Notes under the pieces: generated by a model | Database searches by the model: none | What the model was told of the DNA's origin: nothing | The model's input: the letters and a program-made list of their open reading frames with translations, nothing else | Shown: positions 39,071-47,631 of the stretch, in pieces | Numbering within the stretch: position 1 is the stretch's first letter | Layout of the letters: every line of letters starts with the position of its first letter | NCBI RefSeq assembly: GCF_900537995.1 | Contig: NZ_LR027880.1 | Coordinates: 1,186,001 to 1,250,000, forward strand | Length of the DNA stretch: 64,000 nt | Direction of reading: 5' to 3' | Source: Roseburia intestinalis L1-82 | GTDB lineage: Bacteria > Bacillota > Clostridia > Lachnospirales > Lachnospiraceae | Program-made: the position numbers and the translations under genes

Positions 39071-39216
39071 AAATACACTGGGCAGAAATTATGTTGTGCA
39101 TAAACATACCAAAGACCTGCAGCTTAAACTGGCACCGCATGTCTGTAAATGTACAAAGTATCAGGGAAAGCTGTATCATATGGGGATGGGGGAGGATTGA
39201 ATTTGAGGAAATATAA
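39071..39216 (+). pseudogene. Copy of the 3' end of csm5, frameshifted
   Basis: This 146-nt stretch matches 36648-36792, the last 145 nt of csm5, with about eight substitutions and one inserted G in the run near 39187-39192. The same stop context (GAGGAAATATAA) ends both copies. It has no start codon or ribosome site, so it is a relic. It lies directly upstream of the leader of array 2, exactly as intact csm5 does for array 1. Confidence 0.9.
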
Positions 39217-39354
39217 TGATTTTGCTCCGATAGGCTTAAAATCAGGCTTTGAGAATGTTATACACCAGTTTGATATTGAGATTTCTCTCATTTGCGGGTT
39301 TGCCCCGCAAATGGGGGATAAAAGCCTTGTGTTTTGGGAGGTGTAGGGGACAGG
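39217..39354 (+). promoter_or_regulatory. Leader of CRISPR array 2
   Basis: The 138-nt sequence parallels the array 1 leader, differing at about fifteen positions by eye, most of them in the first 50 nt. The hairpin CATTTGCGGG (39289-39298) with CCCGCAAATG (39304-39313) is unchanged, and the repeat-adjacent end reads AGGTGTAGGGGACAGG. Confidence 0.85.
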
Positions 39355-40243
39355 ATTGAGATAAGAGACCCCCGTAGAGGGGACGAGAATTGCACAGCGT
39401 ATGGAAAATCGGATTTACCGTTATATTGAGATAAGAGACCCCCGTAGAGGGGACGAGAATGTACTGTTTGCCATTCCTAGAGTGACAAGCAAAAGATTGA
39501 GATAAGAGCCCCCCGTAGAGGGGACGAGAATTCCACCGCCTTCCTAGTTATAGTATAGCGGATTTAATTGAGATAAGAGCCCCCCGTAGAGGGGACGAGA
39601 ATACGAAAGTACAACAGTGTGAGGCGCACTAGGTAAGATTGAGATAAGAGCCCCCCGTAGAGGGGACGAGAATATGGTGAATATAGTGCGTTCATGTATC
39701 AATGGCAGATTGAGATAAGAGACCCCCGTAGAGGGGACGAGAATGTTCCAAATCTGCTTGCCACATTCGTCACGGTCATATATTGAGATAAGAGACTCCC
39801 GTAGAGGGGACGAGAATTCCAAGTCGTTGTTACTTGACTTGTTTAAAGTGTAATTGAGATAAGAGACCCCCGTAGAGGGGACGAGAACCTATGCACTATT
39901 CTTTTATTGTATCAAGTTCTGTATTGAGATAAGAGACCCCCGTAGAGGGGACGAGAACTCTACATAACAGTCGCAAATACGGGAAAATGTGCAGTCATTG
40001 AGATAAGAGATCCCCGTGGAGGGGACGAGAACGTAAAGCCTTTATTCAATTATCAATGTACTTGAGAATTGAGATATAAGACCCCCGAGAAGGGGACGAG
40101 AACCAGATGGGTTTGATTTTTCTTGCATCTTCCTGAATTGAGATAAGAGACCCCGAGGAGGGGACGAAAACTTGAAAACCTGCCCCGGATAAATCAAATT
40201 AGGGTTTACTGAGATATAAGAACCCCGCTAAGGGGACAAAATT
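39355..40243 (+). CRISPR. CRISPR array 2: thirteen repeats (last degenerate), twelve spacers
   Basis: Repeats start at 39355, 39425, 39496, 39567, 39638, 39709, 39782, 39853, 39923, 39997, 40068, 40137 and 40208. Spacers are 33-38 nt and none repeats or matches array 1 by eye. Leader-side repeats begin ATTGAGATAAGAGA and end in ACGAGAAT. From the eighth repeat on they end in ACGAGAAC. Repeats 3-5 have GAGCCCCCCG, repeat 7 GAGACTCCCG. The twelfth has lost one C (35 nt) and ends ACGAAAAC. The last one starts ACTGAGAT and keeps CTAAGGGGACAAA. Confidence 0.98.
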
Positions 40244-40310
40244 AGAATAAATTTTTACTAAATAACCATGCAGGAAAATTAAATCATTATTACGAAAGAT
40301 GGAGATTATT

Positions 40311-41654
40311 ATGAATCAGACGATATTGTTTACACCAGTGGGAGGAACCGACCCGATTTCATTAAATAATTATCATGATGGATCAATACTGCATATTTGC
40401 AGATTCTATAAACCGGATAAAGTCATTTTGTACATGTCAAAAGAGATGTTGGATTTTCAGGAGAAAGATGACAGGTATCGTTATTGTCTGGACCGTCTGG
40501 CAAAGATGCAGGATCGTCCCATGATTTATGAGATCATAGAACGCCGGGAGCTTACCAAAGTACATGAATTTGATTATTTTTACGAGGATTTCAGGAAGGT
40601 GATCAGCCATATATATGAGACGATGGATGATTCAGATACACTGCTTTTAAATGTGTCATCCGGTACACCGGCAATGAAAAGTGGATTGCTGGTATTGCAG
40701 ACATTAGGGGAGTTTCCTGCAAAAGTAATTCAGGTGGCGACACCAGTAGGAAAATTGAATGAGCAGGTGCATGAGGGATATGATGTAGAAACTTTATGGG
40801 AATTGGATGAGGATAATCAGGAAGGTGCACAAAACAGATGTAAGGAAATACAGTGTCCGACACTTTCAAAGATAAAGAAAGAGGAAATTATAAAAAAACA
40901 TATTTTGGTATATGATTATCAGGCTGCGCTTGATGTTGCGGATTCATTACCGGCAGAGCAGACAGTGCAGTACAGGGATTTAATTTATCAGGCTGCAAGG
41001 AGAGTGTTATTAGATTTTGTGAATGTGGATAAGACAATCCAGAAAACAAATTTTCAATGTCTGCCGGTGCGGTATTCTTCCCAGAGAAAATATTTTGAAT
41101 ATGCACTTACGATCGATATTCGATTAAAACGTGGTGAGTATGTGGATTTTATCAGGTCGATCACACCGATTGTAGTAGATTTGTTTGAAATGATATTAAA
41201 AAAACAATGTGGCATCATAGTAGACGATTATTGCGACCAGTATAAACGTGCCGGACAGTGGAAGAGGATGTGGTCAGCAAAAAAATTAAATGGAACGGAA
41301 GTAGGAAAAGTACTGAATAGTCATTATCAGAAAATGGAAAAAAGATTTGAAGCAAAAGATGTGTATTCAGAACATCTAAAAATACTCACAGATCATTTTT
41401 CGAGTGATACCCGCTTAAAACAGTTGATGGAAGATCTTAGAAATGTGGAAAGTAATATCCGGAATCTTGCTGCGCATGAGATTGTGTCTGTGACAGATGA
41501 GACAATTAAAAACCTGACAGGTTTTTATGGCAGGGATATCATGAGTAAGATCAAGGAGCTTTTTGGATATACGGAGATTTCCATACGAAAAGGGTATTGG
41601 GATTCTTACGATGAAATGAACAGGAAAATCCTTGAGCAGATGTCAAATGAATAA
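40311..41654 (+). CDS. csm6: CRISPR ancillary ribonuclease Csm6 (CARF-HEPN)
   Basis: The protein has about 447 residues from ATG 40311, six bases after GGAG; ATG 40299 is an alternative. The N-terminal CARF domain has FTPVGGTDPIS at the start and LNVSSGTPAMKSG near residue 115, which bind cyclic oligoadenylate. The C-terminal HEPN domain carries RNLAAH (Arg384, His389), the R-X4-H ribonuclease motif. Once Cas10 has made the signal, Csm6 cuts RNA non-specifically. It lies 67 nt after array 2 without an obvious promoter of its own, so read-through from the array or a weak local promoter is likely. Confidence 0.94.
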   Translation: MNQTILFTPVGGTDPISLNNYHDGSILHICRFYKPDKVILYMSKEMLDFQEKDDRYRYCLDRLAKMQDRPMIYEIIERRELTKVHEFDYFYEDFRKVISHIYETMDDSDTLLLNVSSGTPAMKSGLLVLQTLGEFPAKVIQVATPVGKLNEQVHEGYDVETLWELDEDNQEGAQNRCKEIQCPTLSKIKKEEIIKKHILVYDYQAALDVADSLPAEQTVQYRDLIYQAARRVLLDFVNVDKTIQKTNFQCLPVRYSSQRKYFEYALTIDIRLKRGEYVDFIRSITPIVVDLFEMILKKQCGIIVDDYCDQYKRAGQWKRMWSAKKLNGTEVGKVLNSHYQKMEKRFEAKDVYSEHLKILTDHFSSDTRLKQLMEDLRNVESNIRNLAAHEIVSVTDETIKNLTGFYGRDIMSKIKELFGYTEISIRKGYWDSYDEMNRKILEQMSNE

Positions 41655-41711
41655 AATATACAAACAAAACACAAAAAATGTGAATATTTCACAAAAGCAA
41701 TGTATAAATTA

Positions 41712-41753
41712 TTGACATGAAATATTTAGAAACATATAATGTGATTGGAGGTG
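41712..41753 (+). promoter_or_regulatory. Perfect-consensus promoter of the AAA-HEPN pair
   Basis: TTGACA (41712-41717), 17 bases, TATAAT (41735-41740) is an exact sigma-A consensus. The expected start point near 41747 coincides with the ribosome site GGAGGTG (41747-41753), so the mRNA leader would be only about 13 nt. Confidence 0.9.
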
Positions 41754-41759
41754 TGGGAT

Positions 41760-42998
41760 ATGTTACTTGAATTTTCATGCAGTAATTATAAGGCAATTAA
41801 GGAGAAAATAGTATTTTCCATGGTTGCAGGAAGTGATAAATCACATCAGGAAGAATTGTATGAATTTGATGATTACCGGGTGTCAAGAATCACATCTGTA
41901 TATGGTGCAAATGGTGCTGGAAAAAGTACATTGATTGATGCGGTAGGGTATCTAGGCTTTTTGGTGAGGGAATGTGTGAAATTTCAGGAAGGAGATAAGA
42001 TTCCGAGAACACCACATAAACTTTCAGCAGAGAAACCGACAGCGTTTGATATTCAGTTTGTTGTGGATGGAATACGTTATGCGTATGGATTTTCCATGAA
42101 TGATGTTGAGTTTCTGGATGAGTATTTGTATCATTTTCCATCTGGAAGACAGGCGAAGATATTTGAACGTGAAGGTACAAAGTTTTCATATGGAATAAAG
42201 TATAAGAAAGAACTGTCTCAACTGGAGAGTAAGACAAAAAGTAATAAATTATTTCTGACTACGGCAGAAGCGTGGTGCAGTTTAAAGGAAATCATTCATC
42301 CTTTCAGGTTTTTTAAAGAAGAATTGATTGTTCATGGAATTGGACCTGATAATTGGTTTGAATACTCTGCAGAACAGATTCGGACAAATTCTGGTATGAA
42401 ACAAATATTAGTTGTGTTCATGCAAAAAATAGGAATTCCAATTAAGGATATCCAGGTAAAAATAGAAAACAGACAATTGACAACACAGGATATGCCGCTT
42501 GAATTATTAAATAAGGTCCAGATGTTAACTGGTATGGGTTCATTGCAGACAATAGAAGTAAAGTTTGTATATAAAGATTATATTTTGAATATCAATGAGG
42601 AGTCACAGGGAACACAGAAACTTTTTAAATTGCTATGTCCGTTTATAGATGTGCTAGTCAATGGAAAAGTGTTATTTTATGATGAACTTGAAGCTAGTCT
42701 CCACCCTGCACTTGTAGATGAATTAATCCACACATTTAAAAACTGGAAAAGTGAAAAAAATCCACAATTAATTTTTTCCTCCCATGATACAAGTTTGTTG
42801 GATCTGGATTTATTCCGCAGAGATCAAATATGGTTTGCAGAAAGAAATCCCAGGTTGTGCACGACAGAGTATTATTCTTTAGTGGAATTGAAAAATGTCA
42901 GAAAGGATGACAATATAAAAAAAGGATATATCAATGGTCGATATTCGACAATTCCGTTAAAGGGAAGCAGTTTGATCGAAGTTTTGGGAGGTGAATAA
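41760..42998 (+). CDS. AAA family ATPase (AAA15/RloA-like), probable defence protein
   Basis: The protein has about 412 residues from ATG 41760, behind GGAGGTG. It has an ABC/SMC-type ATPase fold like RloA and OLD family ATPases: EFSCSNYKAIKEKI start, Walker A GANGAGKST (49-57), a helical insert, Walker B LFYDELE (Asp308-Glu309) and the switch motif FSSHD near residue 340. It lacks a Toprim or HNH domain. The partner at 43001 starts three bases after its stop and has a HEPN nuclease motif, so the two probably form a unit in which the ATPase senses infection and controls the RNase. This function is inferred from architecture and the CRISPR neighbourhood. Confidence 0.88.
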   Translation: MLLEFSCSNYKAIKEKIVFSMVAGSDKSHQEELYEFDDYRVSRITSVYGANGAGKSTLIDAVGYLGFLVRECVKFQEGDKIPRTPHKLSAEKPTAFDIQFVVDGIRYAYGFSMNDVEFLDEYLYHFPSGRQAKIFEREGTKFSYGIKYKKELSQLESKTKSNKLFLTTAEAWCSLKEIIHPFRFFKEELIVHGIGPDNWFEYSAEQIRTNSGMKQILVVFMQKIGIPIKDIQVKIENRQLTTQDMPLELLNKVQMLTGMGSLQTIEVKFVYKDYILNINEESQGTQKLFKLLCPFIDVLVNGKVLFYDELEASLHPALVDELIHTFKNWKSEKNPQLIFSSHDTSLLDLDLFRRDQIWFAERNPRLCTTEYYSLVELKNVRKDDNIKKGYINGRYSTIPLKGSSLIEVLGGE

Positions 42999-43000
42999 AT

Positions 43001-43699
43001 TTGGAACGAAAGCTAGGACTCAGTTCCAGAAATGAAAATTCCAGAAATATGTTAGTGCCGGATATGCACGTTTCAAAACTTGATGAAATGTATGAACAGT
43101 TTTGCAAAAATGTGGAAACGGTAAAAGAAAAGTTTCATATTGCAGAACAATTAGATAACGTTCATGAAGAAAAAGCAGTAAAAGATATTTATCGGTCACA
43201 GATTGTGTTTTTGGAAAGTGCACTGGATTATTATATGCATTGTCTTGGAATTTATGCGATGGTACAAATGTATAATAATCACTGGGATAAAACACGGGGA
43301 TATTCCGATTTAAAGGTGCCGATTGATAAGGTAATGGATGCTGTTATGCATCCCGAAAATACAGGGTGGATTGACGCGGTAATTGTGTCTTACCATGCAT
43401 CAAAAACATATATGAGTGCGAAAGAGATTAAGGGGCAGTTATCATTAATTGTTGGAAAAGATTTTTTTGATAAAATAGCAAATGAAATGTTTTATGACAA
43501 GGAGAGCAGAGTGAAACCAGCAGACAAATTGGCAAGAGCATTGACAGATTTGTTTGAACGCAGAAACAAGATAGCACATCAGGCAGATAGAAATCACCAG
43601 ACGGGAGATTTGTATGATATTAACCGGCAGGATGTGGAAAATGCAATAGGTGTTGTTGAAACATTTGTTACAACTGTTCATAAGTTATTAACGGAATAA
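43001..43699 (+). CDS. HEPN domain protein with R-X4-H ribonuclease motif, partner of the AAA ATPase
   Basis: The 232-residue protein starts at TTG 43001, seven bases after GGGAGGTG; no better start is visible. Its helical fold ends with ERRNKIAHQAD, an R-X4-H motif (Arg188, His193) expected of an active HEPN RNase. The overall layout resembles RiboL-PSP-HEPN/MAE_28990-type proteins, which often pair with ATPases in defence islands. It lacks a CARF or other sensor domain, consistent with dependence on the ATPase. It is closed by a strong terminator. Its target and trigger are unknown. Confidence 0.82.
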   Translation: MERKLGLSSRNENSRNMLVPDMHVSKLDEMYEQFCKNVETVKEKFHIAEQLDNVHEEKAVKDIYRSQIVFLESALDYYMHCLGIYAMVQMYNNHWDKTRGYSDLKVPIDKVMDAVMHPENTGWIDAVIVSYHASKTYMSAKEIKGQLSLIVGKDFFDKIANEMFYDKESRVKPADKLARALTDLFERRNKIAHQADRNHQTGDLYDINRQDVENAIGVVETFVTTVHKLLTE

Positions 43700-43715
43700 G
43701 AGTACTGCATGACAT

Positions 43716-43748
43716 AAAAAAGCAAGGGACAACATCCCTTGCTTTTTT
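43716..43748 (+). terminator. Terminator closing the defence island
   Basis: AAAAGCAAGGGA (43717-43728) and TCCCTTGCTTTT (43735-43746) pair around a short loop with T residues following. It marks the end of the AAA-HEPN unit. Confidence 0.9.
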
Positions 43749-43845
43749 CTCCCCTCTGTGCTACACTGTCACAAGCTGACAAGACACATGTTAACCACAT
43801 GAAAACACAGCAAAGAGGAGTAAGAAACTCCGGATTGGAGAAATT

Positions 43846-44907
43846 ATGGAAAAAGTAAAGGCATTTTGTAAAAGGAAAAATATTGAGATATCCGTCAAAC
43901 GCTACCTGATTGATGCACTTGGTGCGATGGCACAGGGATTATTTGCATCGCTTTTGATCGGAACGATCATCAGTACACTTGGAACGCAGCTTAATATTCC
44001 GATTCTTGTGACAGTCGGGACTTACGCGAAAGCGGCAGTCGGACCGGCAATGGCGATCGCAATCGGATATGCACTGCAGGCAGCGCCTTTAGTACTGTTT
44101 TCACTTGCGGCAGTCGGTGCGGCGGCAAATGAACTTGGCGGGGCAGGTGGGCCGCTTGCGGTACTTGTGGTTGCAATTTTTGCAGCAGAATTCGGAAAAG
44201 CAGTTTCCAAAGAGACAAAAATCGATATTATTGTCACTCCGTTTGTGACCATTTTTGTCGGGGTCGCGCTTTCTATCTGGTGGGCTCCGGCGATCGGTGC
44301 GGCAGCGAGTGCAGTCGGTAATGCGATCATGTGGGCAACCGAGCTGCAGCCGTTTTTCATGGGAATCATTGTATCTGTGATCGTCGGGATTGCACTGACA
44401 CTGCCGATCAGCAGCGCAGCAATCTGTGCAGCACTTGGACTGACCGGATTAGCCGGTGGTGCAGCACTTGCCGGATGCTGTGCGCAGATGGTCGGATTTG
44501 CAGTGGCAAGTTTCCGTGAAAATAAATGGGGCGGATTGTTTGCACAGGGAATCGGTACATCCATGCTTCAGATGGGTAATATCGTGAAAAATCCGCGCAT
44601 CTGGCTGCCGGCGACATTGGCGTCTGCAATCACCGGACCGATCGCAACGTGTCTGTTCCATTTACAGATGAATGGTGCAGCAGTTTCCTCCGGTATGGGA
44701 ACCTGTGGACTGGTCGGACAGATTGGTGTCTATACCGGATGGATCGCAGATATTGAAGCGGGAAGCAAAGCTGCCATTACACCGATGGACTGGATCGGAC
44801 TGATTTTCGTAAGCTTTCTTCTGCCGGGCGTTTTATCATGGCTTTTTAGTGTGTTATTCCGTAAGATCGGCTGGATCAAAGAAGGCGATATGAGGCTGGA
44901 CTTATAA
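43846..44907 (+). CDS. PTS EIIC-like membrane protein (PTS_EIIC_2 type)
   Basis: The 353-residue protein has about ten hydrophobic, Gly- and Ala-rich segments and matches the EIIC-like family found alone in many Firmicutes. It begins 'NIEISVKRYLIDALGAMAQGLFASLLIGTI', a recognised start for this group. No EIIA, EIIB or HPr gene is nearby, so it may not act as a true phosphotransferase permease; transport of an unidentified solute is possible. It stands alone between terminators and the alarmone synthetase promoter. Confidence 0.85.
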   Translation: MEKVKAFCKRKNIEISVKRYLIDALGAMAQGLFASLLIGTIISTLGTQLNIPILVTVGTYAKAAVGPAMAIAIGYALQAAPLVLFSLAAVGAAANELGGAGGPLAVLVVAIFAAEFGKAVSKETKIDIIVTPFVTIFVGVALSIWWAPAIGAAASAVGNAIMWATELQPFFMGIIVSVIVGIALTLPISSAAICAALGLTGLAGGAALAGCCAQMVGFAVASFRENKWGGLFAQGIGTSMLQMGNIVKNPRIWLPATLASAITGPIATCLFHLQMNGAAVSSGMGTCGLVGQIGVYTGWIADIEAGSKAAITPMDWIGLIFVSFLLPGVLSWLFSVLFRKIGWIKEGDMRLDL

Positions 44908-44954
44908 ATCCATAAAAGTTTAGAAATAAATCCACCATAATGAGGAAAGTATGG

Positions 44955-44970
44955 TATACTGTAAACAGTA
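44955..44970 (+). promoter_or_regulatory. Extended -10 promoter with palindrome before the alarmone synthetase gene
   Basis: TGGTATACT (44952-44960) is an extended -10 element. It overlaps the perfect inverted repeat TACTGT-AA-ACAGTA (44957-44970), placed to bind a repressor at the start point. No good -35 is seen. Confidence 0.55.
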
Positions 44971-45031
44971 GTCATTACAGGAATAATATGCATGAAATTG
45001 CATTTTACTCCGCAAAACAAGGAGGATTTTT

Positions 45032-45691
45032 ATGGAAAAGCCATTCACCTTAAGTGAGGGCGTTGACAGTTGGAATACGATTATTTTTTTATATAATTCC
45101 GCATTGAAGGAAGTACGCACAAAAGTTGAAATCTTAAACGATGAGTTTCAGCAGGTACATCAGTACAACCCAATAGAATATATCAAGTCAAGGATCAAGA
45201 CGCCTGAGAGCATTGTGAAAAAGTTAAAGCGCTACGGATATGAGTCGTCGATCGACAATATGGTTAATTATGTCAATGACATTGCAGGTATCCGTATTGT
45301 CTGTTCTTTTACTTCTGATATTTATAAACTGGCTGAGATGATCGGGAAACAGAACGATCTGACCGTTATTTCCATCAAGGATTATATTAAAAATCCAAAG
45401 GAGAGCGGTTATAAAAGTTATCATATGCTTGTGACTGTTCCGATATTTTTATCGGACTGCGTGATCGATACCAAGGTGGAGATACAGATCCGGACGATGG
45501 CGATGGATTTCTGGGCAAGCTTAGAGCATAAGATCTATTACAAATTTGAGGGAAATGCGCCCGGCTATATCAGCAGGGATCTAAGAGAATGTTCCGATAT
45601 TGTTTCTATGCTGGATGCAAAGATGCTCCAGCTAAATGAAGCAATCATACAGGCGAAAGAAGCACAGGAGGAGCAGACGGGTGCAGTATAA
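45032..45691 (+). CDS. Small alarmone synthetase, (p)ppGpp synthetase RelP/RelQ type
   Basis: The 219-residue protein has only the RelA/SpoT synthetase domain: 'SIVKKLKRYGYESSIDNMVNYVNDIAGIRIVCSF' and 'EIQIRTMAMDFWASLEHKIYYK'. No hydrolase, TGS or ACT domain is present. It makes (p)ppGpp from ATP and GDP or GTP under its own transcriptional control rather than by ribosome sensing. AAGGAGG precedes ATG 45032. Its last 11 bases overlap the EAL gene start at 45681, so the two are co-translated. Confidence 0.93.
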   Translation: MEKPFTLSEGVDSWNTIIFLYNSALKEVRTKVEILNDEFQQVHQYNPIEYIKSRIKTPESIVKKLKRYGYESSIDNMVNYVNDIAGIRIVCSFTSDIYKLAEMIGKQNDLTVISIKDYIKNPKESGYKSYHMLVTVPIFLSDCVIDTKVEIQIRTMAMDFWASLEHKIYYKFEGNAPGYISRDLRECSDIVSMLDAKMLQLNEAIIQAKEAQEEQTGAV

Positions 45692-47621
45692 TTATGACTT
45701 CGAGATTATGTCACTCGTCATTTTTGTGGTTATCAGCGGTCATTTCCTGTTGATCAGACAGTTTCCAACGGTTAAGTCAAAAGTATTTGGCAGACTGCTT
45801 GGGGTGTGTCTTGGCGAGTGTATCGCAAATATTTTATCATGTATTGGACTGGCAAATGCAGCAATCGTTCCATTAATCTGGAACGAATTGTTTGCGTTTG
45901 CTTTTTTTGCGTTAGAGGGAGCGGCTTCTTATCTGATGTTCCGCTATATGGAAGAGGTATGCAGCTTTTCCGGAGTAGCAGGTCGAATGATAAAATACAT
46001 GGGAAAAGTCCCGTTTTTCTTTTTCGAGATCATGCTTTTAGCGACACCGTGGATGGGCTTTTTCTTTTATTTTAAAGATGGCAGCTATTATCAGGGAAAT
46101 TTTGCATGGTTTGGCTATGTGTATATTGGATACTATTTTTTTATGAACCTGCTTCTTATATTTTTGGGGAGAGCGCGTATTGAGACGCGGATCAAGGTAA
46201 TCGTTATCTTATACAGTATTGTGGCAGTTCTTATGGTGGTGCTTCAGTATGAGAGAAAAGAAATGCTGCTTACCAGTGCGGCAAATATGCTGTTTATTCT
46301 GATGATCTATATGGCAATGCAGAATCCGTCTGCTTATATTGACAGTGAAACCGGAACCAGTGATGAGCAGGCATTTCTGATCCAGATGAAAAATGTAACG
46401 GAGCAATCCGGGAAAAAAGTATTTCTTGTGGTACATATCAGACAGATGCATCATATCGAAATGCTTTTAGGATATGAAAACAGCAGGCGGCTGCTTGCCG
46501 AAGTGGGACATTATCTTACCGCACTGTGTGGAAAGTTCTGTGTGTCTCGCAATGCGGAGGATACATTTACCATCCTGCTGGATGAGGGAAAAGAAGAACA
46601 CATAAAGGGGCAGATCAAAAAAAGATTTGAACAGGATTTTCATGTGTCTGGCAATTCGATTTCTTTAAACGAGGTCATGATCACCCTGCATTATCCGAGA
46701 GATTTTTGTTCTCTGGCAGAGTACAGGGCACTGTATGGATATTTGCTGGAAGCGGCACAAAATTCAGGGAAACAGGTCTTTTTTGAGGTGGATGAAGCCG
46801 TAAAAAAAGACTATTACCGCAGAAATAAGGTAGAGCAGGCGGTGGATCGTGCAATTACGGAAAACAGATTTGAAGTATATTATCAGCCGATCTATTCCCT
46901 GAAAGAAAAATGTGTTGTATCATTAGAGGCGCTGGTGCGTCTGAAGGATGAAAAACTTGGAGCCATTCCACCGGATGAGTTTATTCCGTTGGCGGAGCAA
47001 AACGGAACGATCACACAGATCAGTGAGATCGTACTTGAAGAGTGCTGTCGTTTTCTGGCAAAACATGTACTTCCAAATCCATCGCTTGGGATACGGACGA
47101 TCCATGTGAACATTGCTGCAGCGCAGTGCCTGAACCGGAATCTGAAAGAAAGCATACTGCCAGTGTTAGAGCGTTATCATGTGCCGACACATATGATCAC
47201 ACTGGAGCTGACAGAGCGGACAGCGATTGAAGCGCCAAAGCTGATGTTATGGCACATGCAGGAGTTTGGCAAAATCGGCATGGGGTTTGCAATGGATGAC
47301 TATGGAAGCGGCAATTCGAACTGTTCTTATCTGATCCGTTTTCCATTTCGGGAAATTAAGATTGATAAAAACATGACCTGGTCCTATTTTGAAAATCCAA
47401 CTGCAAAAATCGTGATTGAAAATGAAATAAAGACGATACAAAAACTCGGTCTCCCACTGATCATGGAGGGCGTGGAAAAGAAAGAACAGAGTGATGCCTT
47501 AGAGGCGCTTGGTGTGGATATGATCCAGGGATATTATTACGGGAAACCGATGCCGGAGACGGAGTGTCTGCGCTATATCAGAAGAATGCATTTTGCCAAA
47601 GAGGAATATGGAAAGAGTTGA
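45681..47621 (+). CDS. Membrane-bound EAL domain cyclic-di-GMP phosphodiesterase with degenerate GGDEF
   Basis: The protein has about 646 residues from GTG 45681, six bases after AGGAGGAG. Around six to seven membrane helices fill residues 1-215. A degenerate GGDEF-like region follows (AEDTF at the signature). The C-terminal EAL domain has the intact motif SLEALVRL and DDYGSGNSN, plus EIKIDK, so c-di-GMP hydrolysis is likely. The GGDEF remnant may bind GTP. Its overlap with the (p)ppGpp synthetase gene links two nucleotide second messengers in one operon. The LytTR regulator follows ten bases after its stop. Confidence 0.92.
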   Translation: MQYNYDFEIMSLVIFVVISGHFLLIRQFPTVKSKVFGRLLGVCLGECIANILSCIGLANAAIVPLIWNELFAFAFFALEGAASYLMFRYMEEVCSFSGVAGRMIKYMGKVPFFFFEIMLLATPWMGFFFYFKDGSYYQGNFAWFGYVYIGYYFFMNLLLIFLGRARIETRIKVIVILYSIVAVLMVVLQYERKEMLLTSAANMLFILMIYMAMQNPSAYIDSETGTSDEQAFLIQMKNVTEQSGKKVFLVVHIRQMHHIEMLLGYENSRRLLAEVGHYLTALCGKFCVSRNAEDTFTILLDEGKEEHIKGQIKKRFEQDFHVSGNSISLNEVMITLHYPRDFCSLAEYRALYGYLLEAAQNSGKQVFFEVDEAVKKDYYRRNKVEQAVDRAITENRFEVYYQPIYSLKEKCVVSLEALVRLKDEKLGAIPPDEFIPLAEQNGTITQISEIVLEECCRFLAKHVLPNPSLGIRTIHVNIAAAQCLNRNLKESILPVLERYHVPTHMITLELTERTAIEAPKLMLWHMQEFGKIGMGFAMDDYGSGNSNCSYLIRFPFREIKIDKNMTWSYFENPTAKIVIENEIKTIQKLGLPLIMEGVEKKEQSDALEALGVDMIQGYYYGKPMPETECLRYIRRMHFAKEEYGKS

Positions 47622-47631
47622 TGGAAAGTTT

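Noticed and set aside
39149..39346. Plus-strand open frame in the second leader
   Set aside because: It reads the csm5 copy in a shifted frame and runs into the leader; no ribosome site is present.
44022..44564. Antisense frame in the EIIC gene
   Set aside because: It arises from the Ala- and Gly-rich codons of the plus-strand gene and has no ribosome site.
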